Part shown: positions 7,599-16,226 of the stretch, piece by piece
Layout of the letters: every line of letters starts with the position of its first letter
How positions within the stretch are numbered: position 1 is the first letter of the stretch
Origin: Paracholeplasma morum
GTDB taxonomy: Bacteria; Bacillota_I; Bacilli_A; Acholeplasmatales; UBA5453
Assembly (NCBI RefSeq): GCF_016907055.1
Contig: NZ_JAFBBG010000010.1
Span: forward strand, 1 to 55,014
DNA length: 55,014 nucleotides
Reading direction: 5' to 3'
Notes under the pieces: model-generated
Told to the model about the DNA's origin: nothing
Database searches by the model: none
The model's input: only the letters and a program-made list of their open reading frames with translations
Made by a program: the position numbers and the translations under genes

Positions 7599-8258
7599 AT
7601 GCCAAGAATCGCTAGAAGTAATTACCAAACAACTTTATACCATATCATTCAAAAAAGTCCCGTACAACTGTTTAGAAATGTCAAAGACCGAAAGGCTTTC
7701 ATTGAGATCTTAAAAGAGGCAAAAGCCCTCTTTCAGTTTAACTGTTACGGTTTTTCTTGTTGTTTAGATGATAAGTTTGAACTCATTATCCATGTGAAAT
7801 ATCAATCAATTTCAAAAATTATGCAGAGTATATTAATATCTTATGCCAAATACTATCAAAATCAGACTACACTATTTCCAAGAAGGTATCAAAGCATTCC
7901 ACTATACAGTCCAAAAGAAGTCAGTCTAGCTTTAGAAAACATCAATGAAGAACTTGGTGAGCAGTCTTTATGTCACTTTATCGGTATGAAGGATGATTCT
8001 TATAAAGTAATTGACTTCTTCTCGAATGAAACCACAGAGTTAGACTTTGAGGTCAGAAAGGCGTCTTTTGAAGAAGTCATCTCATCATATATTGAAACTA
8101 ATGGGTGTGACGAGTCAAAGATCCATTCAGATATCAGTTTAAGAAACACCTGTATTAAGAAATTGTATCAAGATACTGGTTGTACGTTGAAAGAGATTGC
8201 CAAGAAGTTTGAGCTATCACCTTCTATGGTAAGTAAAATTCTTAAAGACAAAGCATAG
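7599..8258 (+). CDS. RAYT/Y1-transposase-derived protein with C-terminal HTH, HUH lost
   Basis: The sequence follows the REP-associated tyrosine transposase (TnpA_REP, Y1/HUH) layout. It begins MPRIAR, then YHIIQKSP at 14-21 (normally YHxxxRG), then YGFSCCLDDKFELII at 50-64, where active family members have a NHVHLLI-type motif. ISKIMQSI...YAKYY and FPRRYQSI then match the region that includes FQxRYxS. Both metal-binding His of HUH are replaced (Lys59, Glu61), so DNA nicking by the usual mechanism should be impossible. A helix-turn-helix-like tail (TLKEIAKKFELSPSMVSKIL, 197-216) is intact. It is probably a domesticated DNA-binding protein. The start follows AGGTGA and an extended -10-like TGGTATAAC. 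No IS ends were seen. Confidence 0.75.
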   Translation: MPRIARSNYQTTLYHIIQKSPVQLFRNVKDRKAFIEILKEAKALFQFNCYGFSCCLDDKFELIIHVKYQSISKIMQSILISYAKYYQNQTTLFPRRYQSIPLYSPKEVSLALENINEELGEQSLCHFIGMKDDSYKVIDFFSNETTELDFEVRKASFEEVISSYIETNGCDESKIHSDISLRNTCIKKLYQDTGCTLKEIAKKFELSPSMVSKILKDKA

Positions 8259-8261
8259 TTT

Positions 8262-8290
8262 TTGCAATTCAACTTCTGTCCCCTTATAAT
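8262..8290 (+). promoter_or_regulatory. Promoter of trxB operon
   Basis: TTGCAA (8262-8267) and TATAAT (8285-8290) are separated by 17 bases. This places the start of transcription near 8297 and supports the trxB start at 8316 rather than the in-frame ATG at 8262, which lies inside the -35. Confidence 0.75.
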
Positions 8291-8315
8291 GATAGGTGGA
8301 GAAAGGAATGATTTG

Positions 8316-9266
8316 ATGTTTAACTTTTCGATTGAACAAACCAAACCAATCGCTAATGATATCTTATATGACTTTATCGCTCTTGGTGCAGGCCCAGCTG
8401 GATTAAATGCTGCGCTATATGCTCAGAGAAAAGGTCTAAAAACATTGATTATTGGCAATGAAATTGGTGGACAACTCAAAAACACATCCGACGTTGACAA
8501 CTACTTAGGTTTCGGACTTGTAGATGCCGAAACGCTAATCAATAAGTTTCTTGATCATGTAAAAGCCCTAGAGATTCCAATACTGTCCGGTGTTTATATT
8601 AATGAGATTACCAAAGATGAACATTTTACAATTTCTTTGACTAATGGCCAAGTATTCAAAACAAAAACGGTCTTATACGCTTTAGGAGGGTCACCTAGAA
8701 AACTTGGTGTTCCTGGAGAAGACATATTATCTAGCAAAGGCGTTTCATACTGTGTGACATGCGATGCACCATTCTTTAAACAAAAAGAGGTTGTGGTTGC
8801 TGGTGGTGGAAACAGCGCAGTGGACGCTGCTATCGACTTAGCTAGACTCGCTAAGAAAGTAACCATTATTCATAGAAGCCAGTTTAGAGCTGATCAAAAG
8901 AGTATCGATAAATTGCTCAGTTTTGATAACGTCTCAGTCATGCTTGAAACACAAATTATGTCTATTAATGGCAATAAGAACCTTGAAACACTTACGATAT
9001 TAGATAAGAAAACTAATCAAGAACACCTATTTAAAACAGATGGGTTATTTGTAGAAATTGGGTCTATACCTAATACGTCCTTGATAAAGGACCTTGTTAG
9101 TTTATCACCTTCAGGTGAGATTATTGTAGATGAATACCAAAAAACCAACATTGAGGGTTTATATGCTGCAGGAGATGCAACCATAAACCCACACAAACAA
9201 GTGATTATTGCTGCTGCTGAAGGGGCTAAAGCCGCTTTAGAAGCTGCTAAATATATCAATAAATAA
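8316..9266 (+). CDS. trxB: Thioredoxin reductase
   Basis: This FAD- and NADPH-dependent disulfide reductase is about 316 residues long. It has the FAD motif GAGPAGLNAALYA (24-36), the redox pair CVTC (Cys146, Cys149), the NADPH motif GGGNSAVDAAIDLA (163-176) and the C-terminal FAD signature YAAGD. I choose the ATG at 8316 because AGAAAGGA lies eight bases upstream and the promoter occupies the earlier in-frame region. The next gene, a two-domain thioredoxin-fold protein, starts ten bases after the stop, so the two form a reductase/partner pair. Confidence 0.93.
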   Translation: MFNFSIEQTKPIANDILYDFIALGAGPAGLNAALYAQRKGLKTLIIGNEIGGQLKNTSDVDNYLGFGLVDAETLINKFLDHVKALEIPILSGVYINEITKDEHFTISLTNGQVFKTKTVLYALGGSPRKLGVPGEDILSSKGVSYCVTCDAPFFKQKEVVVAGGGNSAVDAAIDLARLAKKVTIIHRSQFRADQKSIDKLLSFDNVSVMLETQIMSINGNKNLETLTILDKKTNQEHLFKTDGLFVEIGSIPNTSLIKDLVSLSPSGEIIVDEYQKTNIEGLYAAGDATINPHKQVIIAAAEGAKAALEAAKYINK

Positions 9267-9275
9267 GGAGATATT

Positions 9276-9917
9276 ATGAATAAATTATTTAACGCAGAAG
9301 TTAGTGCACAAATTAAATCCATTCTTGACGGAATGATTAATCCTATTACAATAAAACTATTTGTAGATGGCGATTGTGATACATGTCAAGAAACCAAGCA
9401 ACTATTAACCGAAACCGCAGAGTTATCGGATAAAATTACTTTGATCACTCAAGAAGTGAGTGATGCTTCAGACGATCTAGTCACTTATAATATTGAGATG
9501 ACTCCAAGCTTTGTTTTCCTAGATGCTGATTTAAACTACCGTGGGGTTAAGTTTAACGGTATTCCTGCTGGACATGAAATCAACTCATTCTTATCCGCTA
9601 TTATGGAAATGTCTGGTGTGACATATGAATTAAGTAATGACGTTTTAAAACGTATCGAAAAAATCAACAAACCGGTCGATATAAAGGTGTTCGTTACCCT
9701 ATCTTGTCCACATTGCCCAGGTGCAGTTCAAACCGCTCATCGTATCGCAATGCTTAATCCAAACGTAAAAGGACAAATGATTGAAGCCCAAACCTTCTAT
9801 GATTTATCCAATAAGTTTAACGTTTCTGGCGTTCCAAAAATCATCATTAATGATTCATTAGAACTTTTGGGCAATCAACCTATTGAAGAATTTTTAAAGA
9901 AAATCGAATCACTTTAA
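9276..9917 (+). CDS. Two-domain thioredoxin-fold oxidoreductase (PDO/AhpF-N type)
   Basis: This 213-residue protein contains two thioredoxin folds in tandem, like archaeal protein disulfide oxidoreductase and the N-terminal part of AhpF. The first has CDTC (Cys34, Cys37) with cis-Pro motif MTPSF. The second has CPHC (Cys144, Cys147) with GVPKI. Both active sites look intact. Its position directly behind trxB suggests TrxB supplies electrons to it, in place of or alongside an ordinary thioredoxin. It is preceded by AAGGAGA at good spacing and followed by a terminator. It resembles a split AhpF without the peroxiredoxin. Confidence 0.82.
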   Translation: MNKLFNAEVSAQIKSILDGMINPITIKLFVDGDCDTCQETKQLLTETAELSDKITLITQEVSDASDDLVTYNIEMTPSFVFLDADLNYRGVKFNGIPAGHEINSFLSAIMEMSGVTYELSNDVLKRIEKINKPVDIKVFVTLSCPHCPGAVQTAHRIAMLNPNVKGQMIEAQTFYDLSNKFNVSGVPKIIINDSLELLGNQPIEEFLKKIESL

Positions 9918-9924
9918 TTCTATT

Positions 9925-9959
9925 AAGGAGTATGTTTAAAACATTCTCCTTTTTATTTT
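9925..9959 (+). terminator. Terminator of trxB operon
   Basis: AAGGAGTATGTTT and AACATTCTCCTT form a hairpin with a single T-T mismatch, followed by a run of T to 9959. Confidence 0.8.
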
Positions 9960-9992
9960 CAAATAAAATAATAAGTTAACCGATTAATTCGA

Positions 9993-9998
9993 TATAAT
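9993..9998 (+). promoter_or_regulatory. -10 element for buk-ptb
   Basis: A perfect TATAAT stands 24 bases before the buk start. No good -35 is seen. Confidence 0.45.
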
Positions 9999-10021
9999 GG
10001 AAGTATGAAGGTGGGTATTTT

Positions 10022-11095
10022 ATGGAAAAAAACTTAATTCTTGTAATCAATCCAGGTTCTACATCAACTAAGGTCGCTTTGTTTAAAGATAAAGAGATGC
10101 TCTCTACTACCAGTATTCAACACGATTCAAAGGAGCTCATCAAGTATAACAAAATCATTGATCAATTGGATTATCGGATGTCCATGCTTAATGATGCAAT
10201 CGAATCATATGGTTTAAATCTATCTAGTCTTAGAGCAGTTGTCGGACGCGGTGGCATGTTGAAATCAATTGAAAGTGGCACCTATCTGATCAATGATCGC
10301 GTTATTGAAGATCTGTTGGAGGCAAAAAGAGGCGAACATGCTTCTAACTTAGGCGCTTTGATGGCAAAAAGAATATCTGACCCCCTAAACATTCCAGCAT
10401 TCATCGTGGATCCAGTTGTTGTCGATGAAATGAATGATATAGCTAGAATATCTGGGATGAAAGAAATTGAAAGGACTTCCATCTTTCATGCACTAAACCA
10501 TAAGGCAGTTGCTAGAGTCGTATCAGAAAAATTAGGACGTCCATATCAAGACTTGAACCTAATCATCGCACATCTTGGCGGTGGAGTTAGTGTTGCTGCA
10601 CATGGAAAAGGTCGAGTCATCGACGTTAATAATGCACTTGACGGTGATGGCCCAATGAGTCCCGAACGTAGTGGAACAGTCCCACTTGGGCCACTTTATA
10701 CGATGTGTTTTTCAAACGAGTACTCATTAAAAGACATTAAGCGTAAAAATTATGGGGCAGGCGGCTTGGTTTCCTACCTAGGAACGAGTAATGCTAAAGA
10801 GGTCTTAAAAATGATCGATAATAATGATTCCTATGCAAAACTGATAATGGATGCGATGTGCTATCAAATTTCCAAAGAAATTGGCGCAATCTCCACTGTC
10901 TTAAAAGGTAGAGTAGATGCGATTGTATTAACAGGAGGATTGGCACACAACCCTTATATCACTCGTTATATCACTGAAAGTGTTAGTTGGATTTCAACCG
11001 TTCATGTTTATCCAGGTGAAGATGAGATGAGTGCTTTAAATGAAGGCGCATTACGTATATTAAACCATGAAGAACAGGTGAAACTATATGAATAA
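10022..11095 (+). CDS. buk: Butyrate kinase
   Basis: It converts butyryl-phosphate (or a branched-chain acyl-phosphate) and ADP to the acid and ATP. It is an ASKHA-fold kinase of the acetate/butyrate kinase family. The phosphate-1 motif INPGSTSTKVALF is at the N-terminus, VGRGGML lies near 79-85, HLGGGVSVAAH near 184 and LTGGLAHN near 300. At 357 residues it has the butyrate-kinase length; acetate kinases are near 400. The start follows GAAGGTGGG. It overlaps ptb by eight bases, the usual partner in this ATP-forming pathway. Substrate choice between butyrate and branched-chain acids is not decided by sequence. Confidence 0.93.
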   Translation: MEKNLILVINPGSTSTKVALFKDKEMLSTTSIQHDSKELIKYNKIIDQLDYRMSMLNDAIESYGLNLSSLRAVVGRGGMLKSIESGTYLINDRVIEDLLEAKRGEHASNLGALMAKRISDPLNIPAFIVDPVVVDEMNDIARISGMKEIERTSIFHALNHKAVARVVSEKLGRPYQDLNLIIAHLGGGVSVAAHGKGRVIDVNNALDGDGPMSPERSGTVPLGPLYTMCFSNEYSLKDIKRKNYGAGGLVSYLGTSNAKEVLKMIDNNDSYAKLIMDAMCYQISKEIGAISTVLKGRVDAIVLTGGLAHNPYITRYITESVSWISTVHVYPGEDEMSALNEGALRILNHEEQVKLYE

Positions 11096-11990
11096 CTACC
11101 TAAACTCTATCGATGAAATCATTCATCGATCCAAAGCTTGTCCAAAACAAAGATTGGTTGTAGCTGTTGCTCAGGATCCTTATGTCTTAGACGCTGTTAA
11201 ACTAGCCTTTGAAACATTAACCCTTAATGTAACGTTAATCGGGGATGAACAAGAGATACGTGAACTTCTTTTAGAATCCAAAGTATTTCATCCCTATGAA
11301 ATCATGGATATTAAAGACAAAGCTCAAGCGTGTATCGAAGCTGCTAAGCTTGTACATAGTGGATACGCACATATTTTGATGAAAGGCCTTGTGGATACTT
11401 CTATCCTTTTAAAAGCCGTACTTGATAAAACCTATGGACTTAAAACAGAGAAACGTTTGTCACATATATCGTTGATAGAAAATAGCCATTATCCAAAACT
11501 GTTCATGATTAGTGACGCGGCAATGAACATGTATCCAGATGTGTTAATAAAAAAAGACATCATCCTTAATGGCGTTGATGTCTTACATAGATTAGGCATT
11601 ATGAAACCCAATGTTGGTATACTTGCAGCAATTGAAAAAGAAAACCCTAAAATGCCCGCAACTATAGATGCAATCTTACTTAAGAAAATGAATGAAGATG
11701 GCATAATCGCTAATTGCATTGTGGATGGCCCGTTTGCCCTTGACAATGCTTTAAGTAAGGAAGCTGCAGTCCATAAGGGCGTCACATCTCCCATAGCAGG
11801 TGATGTAGATTTTCTATTAGTACCAACCATTGATGCTGGCAATATATTATATAAAAGCTTGATGTTCTTATCCAATTCAAAAAGCGCAAGCGTTGTCTAT
11901 GGCGCTAGTGCTCCGATTGTCGTGACTTCAAGGGCAGACGGCATAATGACTAAATATGCCTCAATCGCTTTAGCAAAACTATTAGTATAA
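11088..11990 (+). CDS. ptb: Phosphate butyryltransferase
   Basis: It transfers the acyl group of butyryl-CoA (or related acyl-CoA) to phosphate, making the substrate of the neighbouring kinase. It belongs to the phosphate acetyl/butyryltransferase family and, at 300 residues, fits Ptb rather than the longer Pta. The start overlaps the end of buk, so translation is coupled. The C-terminal half carries conserved stretches VDGPFALDNAL and GNILYKSLMFL. No acyl-CoA-forming genes lie nearby, so the source of acyl-CoA is not shown here. A strong terminator follows. Confidence 0.92.
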   Translation: MNNYLNSIDEIIHRSKACPKQRLVVAVAQDPYVLDAVKLAFETLTLNVTLIGDEQEIRELLLESKVFHPYEIMDIKDKAQACIEAAKLVHSGYAHILMKGLVDTSILLKAVLDKTYGLKTEKRLSHISLIENSHYPKLFMISDAAMNMYPDVLIKKDIILNGVDVLHRLGIMKPNVGILAAIEKENPKMPATIDAILLKKMNEDGIIANCIVDGPFALDNALSKEAAVHKGVTSPIAGDVDFLLVPTIDAGNILYKSLMFLSNSKSASVVYGASAPIVVTSRADGIMTKYASIALAKLLV

Positions 11991-12006
11991 CGGCTTAACA
12001 ATGAGA

Positions 12007-12029
12007 AAAACCGCAATTGCGGTTTTTTT
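12007..12029. terminator. Bidirectional terminator between ptb and the EEP-family gene
   Basis: AAAACCGCAATTGCGGTTTT (12007-12026) is a perfect palindrome. It has T after it on the plus strand and A before it, so it can end both converging transcripts. Confidence 0.85.
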
Positions 12030-12030
12030 C

Positions 12031-13098
12031 TTAGTTTAATTTAAATGTAATCTCAATCGGATTATGATCTGAATACAAGAATCCGTGATTTAGATTTACT
12101 ACATCCGTAACTGAAATATTATCAGAAACAATAAAACCGTCAATGATATAATACTGTGTATTTGAATCTAATGGATCATATGGTTGATTCAAAAGGCGGC
12201 AACTAGGGTGTGTCAAATCCAATTCAAAACTGTATCCTTCGGGTAAAAAATCTGTTTCCATATCATAAGCTACCCAAATATCTTGAGTAGGCGGATAGAT
12301 TCCAATTGCTTCGGGGAATGTTTGATTAAAGTCTCCACCAACCATTACATAGTTACCTAATGTCTTTTGTTCATTTAGAAAGGCCTTTAAATAGGCCATT
12401 TCTTGTTCACGAAGGGTTCCATCCCCATCGTAAGCTGACATATGTAAGTTAACTAATATAAACTTCTTGTCTGACCCTTCAATACTATATTCATGTACAA
12501 CCATCGCACGTTTCAAGTTAGCTATTCTAAGTGGCCATGAGAATTCACCTGGAAACTGGTGTCTTACTGCTTCATCCATTTTGAACTTACTGAATGTTTG
12601 AAGTCCGCTTTCAACATACCCAATATAATCGGTAAATGATACTGGAAATGGTACAAATTGAGCTTTAAAGTTATAGGCAAATGTGTAAGCGTATGAATCT
12701 CCTAGCGCTTCTGCATTGCTCAATACTTGGTTTTCGTTATAGCTTCTTCTAGATTTTTGATCGACTTCTTGAAGTAAGTAGAAATCTGAATTCGAACCTA
12801 AAAGAATGTTTTGAATGCCTTCTAAATACCCTTGCATAACGGATTTACTGTCGGTTCTCCCCTTAGAACCCCCATCCATTACAAAGTCTTCATCTTTACC
12901 CAATGAAGCGTAACCAATGTTAAAGGTTAAGCTCTTATAAGTTTCGTTTAATTTTAACACTTCTGTTTGATTATTTTTTACACTAGTAGTGCTTTGTTGT
13001 TTAGGTCGATATTCAACAATTGTAAGATACCCTAATAAAATCCCGACTAAAACTACAAGACTAAACAGTACAATGACGATTTTTTTCAGTATTTTCAC
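12031..13098 (-). CDS. Membrane-anchored endonuclease/exonuclease/phosphatase-family protein
   Basis: Residues 7-28 are a single N-terminal membrane anchor or uncleaved signal, so the enzyme domain should lie outside the cell. The rest is the EEP fold used by DNase I-like nucleases, sphingomyelinases and inositol phosphatases. The metal/catalytic landmarks are present in order: LQEVD, NLHMSAYD, GGDFNQ, DGFIVS and SDHNP. The exact substrate, whether nucleic acid, phospholipid or phosphoester, cannot be read from the sequence. In a wall-less cell either nutrient scavenging or lipid hydrolysis is plausible. It converges on ptb over a shared terminator. Confidence 0.85.
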   Translation of the reverse strand: MKILKKIVIVLFSLVVLVGILLGYLTIVEYRPKQQSTTSVKNNQTEVLKLNETYKSLTFNIGYASLGKDEDFVMDGGSKGRTDSKSVMQGYLEGIQNILLGSNSDFYLLQEVDQKSRRSYNENQVLSNAEALGDSYAYTFAYNFKAQFVPFPVSFTDYIGYVESGLQTFSKFKMDEAVRHQFPGEFSWPLRIANLKRAMVVHEYSIEGSDKKFILVNLHMSAYDGDGTLREQEMAYLKAFLNEQKTLGNYVMVGGDFNQTFPEAIGIYPPTQDIWVAYDMETDFLPEGYSFELDLTHPSCRLLNQPYDPLDSNTQYYIIDGFIVSDNISVTDVVNLNHGFLYSDHNPIEITFKLN

Positions 13099-13189
13099 AT
13101 TAAATCCTCTTTTCTTACTTACCTACATTATACCAAAAGCCAAACGAAACAGCCAAAAAAAATATCCTTGTTTTTGATAGATTAAATTG

Positions 13190-13217
13190 TTGACTTTTTA
13201 ATTTAAAGTGTTATAAT
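13190..13217 (+). promoter_or_regulatory. Promoter of pgpA
   Basis: TTGACT (13190-13195) and TATAAT (13212-13217) with 16-base spacing; AAAAGGAGAT follows ahead of the ATG at 13260. Confidence 0.75.
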
Positions 13218-13259
13218 TAATTTCCATCACACACTACAAGAAAAGGAGATGAAACATAT

Positions 13260-13787
13260 ATGTCTGATCATTTATTAAGTAAAAAAGAATACAATCGTTT
13301 AAATGATACAAAAAAATACGACATCATTAAAGAACGCTTAAGTCAAAGAGGTATCGAGTTAATTGATATGGCAAGATTAACTTACGATTTACAAAAACCT
13401 TATGTCCCAGAACTCACTTTAGAGATATGCTTAGAACACATTGATCGTGTTGTATTAAAAAGAGAAGTTCAACACGCCGTTCTAGTTGGGATTGAACTTG
13501 ACGTATTAGCTGAAGAAAAGAAATTATCTGAACCACTATTAAGTATGTTACTAGGCGATTATGGCCTATTTGGAATTGATGAAATCTTAGCTTTATCTAT
13601 TGTTAACGTTTATGGTTCTATTGGATTAACTAACTTCGGTTATGTTGATAAATTAAAACCTGGTATCATTGGCGAAATTGACAATGCTGGTAAAGAAGAA
13701 GGTCGCTGCAATACATTCTTAGATGATATTGTTGGCGCGATTGCTTCTGCTGCTGCAAGCTCAATTGCTCACAAGTACTCAAAATAA
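13260..13787 (+). CDS. pgpA: Phosphatidylglycerophosphatase A family protein
   Basis: This family (PgpA/YutG, COG1267) removes the phosphate from phosphatidylglycerol-phosphate to give phosphatidylglycerol. The family core is visible: a GDYGLFGIDEILA segment, then NFGYVDKLKPGIIG, then NTFLDDIVGAIASA near the C-terminus, with the acidic pair in the last. At 175 residues it matches the soluble Gram-positive YutG form rather than the membrane form. It is monocistronic with its own promoter and terminator. Together with the cardiolipin synthase at 26972 it would supply the acidic phospholipid branch. Confidence 0.85.
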   Translation: MSDHLLSKKEYNRLNDTKKYDIIKERLSQRGIELIDMARLTYDLQKPYVPELTLEICLEHIDRVVLKREVQHAVLVGIELDVLAEEKKLSEPLLSMLLGDYGLFGIDEILALSIVNVYGSIGLTNFGYVDKLKPGIIGEIDNAGKEEGRCNTFLDDIVGAIASAAASSIAHKYSK

Positions 13788-13813
13788 AAACTGCAAAATT
13801 TGCAGTTTTTTTT
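13786..13813 (+). terminator. Terminator of pgpA
   Basis: AAAACTGCAAA and TTTGCAGTTTT arms with a T run after; the 5' arm begins at the stop codon. Confidence 0.85.
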
Positions 13814-13864
13814 GTATAGTCTTAAGAGGAACCATCACTCGATTAATGAGGATGGTTGATTTCT

Positions 13865-15034
13865 TTATTTGTTAAACATGATTTTCTCTGAATTAAACAT
13901 TCTTGTTAATCCAATAACCCCTAATAGGACTACGAGTAGATTAACCACAATCGTTATCGCGAGATTAAGCATATCTACTTCTAAGCTGAGTATGCTAATA
14001 ATGCTTTGAACAGAGTTATATACTGGAATTGCATATAAGACTGGTTTAGAAGTGCTTGCTCCAATCATGGATGAAATCCCGACTAACATGTTTAGAATCA
14101 TTAATGGTACTGCATAGGTTCCTGCTTCTTTGATGGATTTCGCATAGGCAGATACGAGTGCAAGTAACACAACATATATCAAGACAGTTGAGATAATGAC
14201 TGCGAATAGTAGGATATATGTACCAGCGCCATACATATTGATTGAGAAATCAGCGCCTTCCATCAATTTAGGTAAGGAAAGCATTAATCCTGTAAAACTT
14301 GACGCTGCACTCACAAGTGTAATGATACTTAGAGAGACAATCTTACCAATAGCGATTTCGCTTTTTTTAGTTGGGGTAATTAGAAGTGTGGCGAAAGTGC
14401 CTCTTTCTTTTTCACCAGCGATGGACTCACTCGCTACGCTCATAGCGCCTGAGAATAAGAACGTTAATAGTAGGAAAGGGAGTAACGAGGTAATGATTTG
14501 AATGGACACATCATCTTCTGAGGCCATATCGTATTTCTCACTTGAACGATTAATATCGAATTTATTAGATAACGTTGACTCTAGGATGGATAATTCTCTC
14601 ACATAGTGGTCGAATAACAATCCGGATTCAGATTTAGTCGAGTTATAGTAGATTTCTACTTCTGGTGCTAATCCATTGCCAACGGTATAATTTACCATCT
14701 TCGTGTAAAAGTCTTCTTCGTAGAAAATGACTAAATCAATTTCTTTTTGTTCAAGTTTCTCCATCAATTCATCTTTTGAATAGGTTTCTGTAATCAAACT
14801 AACATTGAACAGTGGATTATTTCGAATGGATTCTAGTTCCGTCGGCTCATTGGTAACATAAACACTGTAAACATGATTTTCATCCACTTCAAACATTTGT
14901 GAAGTCATATTCCCCATAAAGGAATATAGTACATAGATCAATAACCCAGGAAGGATTAATGAAACCAACATACGTTTATCTGTAAAGAACCTTGTCAGTT
15001 CTTTTTTAATCATGGTAAAAACATTCTTACTCAT
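13865..15034 (-). CDS. ABC-2 type export permease (NatB-like)
   Basis: This 389-residue membrane subunit has one helix near residues 25-45, a large extracytoplasmic domain (about 50-170) and five or six helices after residue 175. The loop AGEKERGTFATLLITP near 208-223 is the typical cytoplasmic motif of NatB/YhaP-type ABC-2 exporters. It overlaps the ATPase gene by eight bases. With that ATPase, the four-helix protein and the XRE regulator it forms a four-gene export operon. Sodium or drug export is possible from NatAB homology, but the cargo is unknown. Confidence 0.87.
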   Translation of the reverse strand: MSKNVFTMIKKELTRFFTDKRMLVSLILPGLLIYVLYSFMGNMTSQMFEVDENHVYSVYVTNEPTELESIRNNPLFNVSLITETYSKDELMEKLEQKEIDLVIFYEEDFYTKMVNYTVGNGLAPEVEIYYNSTKSESGLLFDHYVRELSILESTLSNKFDINRSSEKYDMASEDDVSIQIITSLLPFLLLTFLFSGAMSVASESIAGEKERGTFATLLITPTKKSEIAIGKIVSLSIITLVSAASSFTGLMLSLPKLMEGADFSINMYGAGTYILLFAVIISTVLIYVVLLALVSAYAKSIKEAGTYAVPLMILNMLVGISSMIGASTSKPVLYAIPVYNSVQSIISILSLEVDMLNLAITIVVNLLVVLLGVIGLTRMFNSEKIMFNK

Positions 15035-15806
15035 TTAAATCACCTCTAGATGCCTCATATAAATTGAAGAATAAATCTTCTAATGAGCTATTTTTCATAA
15101 TATCATTGACATAGCCTTCATAAGCCATTTTTCCGTCAATGATGATACCAACTCTATCACATAGTTTTTCAACAAGTGAGAAAATATGTGTTGAAAGAAT
15201 CAAGGTTTTGCCTTCTTTCTTTAAATCCAATAAAAAATCTGTAACAATCTTCGCAGTGATAATATCTAACCCGTTGGTAGGTTCATCAAAGATGATGATG
15301 TTAGGGTTATGAACAATTGAGATGACTAAAGAAACCTTTTGCTTCATACCAGTCGATAATTCTGAAACCTTAACTTCTCTAAATTCGTCAATCCCAAACT
15401 TTTTGAATAGTGCTTCTTTTCTCACTTTCGCAACTTCTTTATCCACATGGTGAAGTTCACTGAAGTAATCATATAGATAATTCGGGGTGAAAAAGTCCTC
15501 TAGTTTCAATTCACTGGTTAAGAAGCCTATTTTACTGTGTACCATATCTGGATCTTTTGATACAGATACACCATCCACAATCGCTTCCCCTTCATCCGGT
15601 TTAATTAAAGCAGAAATGATTCTTAGTGTTGTTGTCTTACCAGCACCATTTGGCCCTAATAGCCCATAAATCTCGCCTTTATAAGCTCTAAATGATAAAT
15701 GATCAACAGCTGTTTTACGTTTATCTTTCGTCTTTTGAAGACGTTGTTGTTTCTTGGATAGACTAAATGTCTTCACCAAATCTTTTACTTCTAACAATGC
15801 ACTCAT
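15027..15806 (-). CDS. ABC transporter ATPase (NatA-like)
   Basis: This ATPase energises the adjacent ABC-2 permease. Walker A GPNGAGKT lies at 51-58, signature LSTGMKQ at 150-156, Walker B IIIFDEPTNGLD at 170-181 and switch His207. The LSTGM form of the signature is common in ABC-2 exporters. An insertion rich in Lys and Gln near residues 17-31 precedes the core. It sits 12 bases after the four-helix membrane gene and overlaps the permease. Confidence 0.9.
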   Translation of the reverse strand: MSALLEVKDLVKTFSLSKKQQRLQKTKDKRKTAVDHLSFRAYKGEIYGLLGPNGAGKTTTLRIISALIKPDEGEAIVDGVSVSKDPDMVHSKIGFLTSELKLEDFFTPNYLYDYFSELHHVDKEVAKVRKEALFKKFGIDEFREVKVSELSTGMKQKVSLVISIVHNPNIIIFDEPTNGLDIITAKIVTDFLLDLKKEGKTLILSTHIFSLVEKLCDRVGIIIDGKMAYEGYVNDIMKNSSLEDLFFNLYEASRGDLNE

Positions 15807-15818
15807 AAGTATCTCCTT

Positions 15819-16226
15819 TTAATATTTTTTCATGTATACGGAACCAATGATCGAATTGAAAATGGTTTCTATCAAAAATAAGCCTGCAAGAATTGTAGAA
15901 ACGACCATCGTTTCTTCAAAGAACCCAAAACCAATGATTCCAAAAACAGTTAGAATCATGTGGAAATAATACCCAGCGGTATATGTTTTTTCTCTAATCA
16001 TAACCATACGTTCATCTTTAGCTTCTAACTCACTTTTCGCTAAATACTTTTTATTCTTACCCATTACTAAAGAAACAAGTATTAACGATAACCCAAAAGA
16101 CATAAAGAATCCTTTCAGATAATCTGTTAGAAACGGTCTGATAAAATCGATGCTAAAAAGCAGTAATGATATTATACCAATAATCAACATTAAATTTAAA
16201 TACTTCTTTACACTAAATGATCTCAT
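15819..16226 (-). CDS. Four-helix membrane protein of an XRE/ABC operon
   Basis: This 135-residue protein has four predicted membrane helices in two hairpins. They are separated by a cytoplasmic loop with KDERMVMIREKTYTAGYY, a DERxxxIxxK pattern common in small membrane proteins encoded beside XRE regulators (DUF2178-like). I do not know its function; the family assignment is by pattern only. Its ATG directly follows the regulator's TAA, so the two are translationally coupled. Confidence 0.6.
   Translation of the reverse strand: MRSFSVKKYLNLMLIIGIISLLLFSIDFIRPFLTDYLKGFFMSFGLSLILVSLVMGKNKKYLAKSELEAKDERMVMIREKTYTAGYYFHMILTVFGIIGFGFFEETMVVSTILAGLFLIETIFNSIIGSVYMKKY

Noticed and set aside
8262-8315. 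Longer N-terminus of trxB
   Set aside because: The in-frame ATG at 8262 lies in the -35 region of the promoter, and the ribosome-binding site fits only the ATG at 8316.
13832-13859. Inverted repeat AACCATC/GATGGTT downstream of the ABC-2 permease
   Set aside because: It pairs well but has no T tract on the minus strand, so I do not call it a terminator; too little evidence for an operator.
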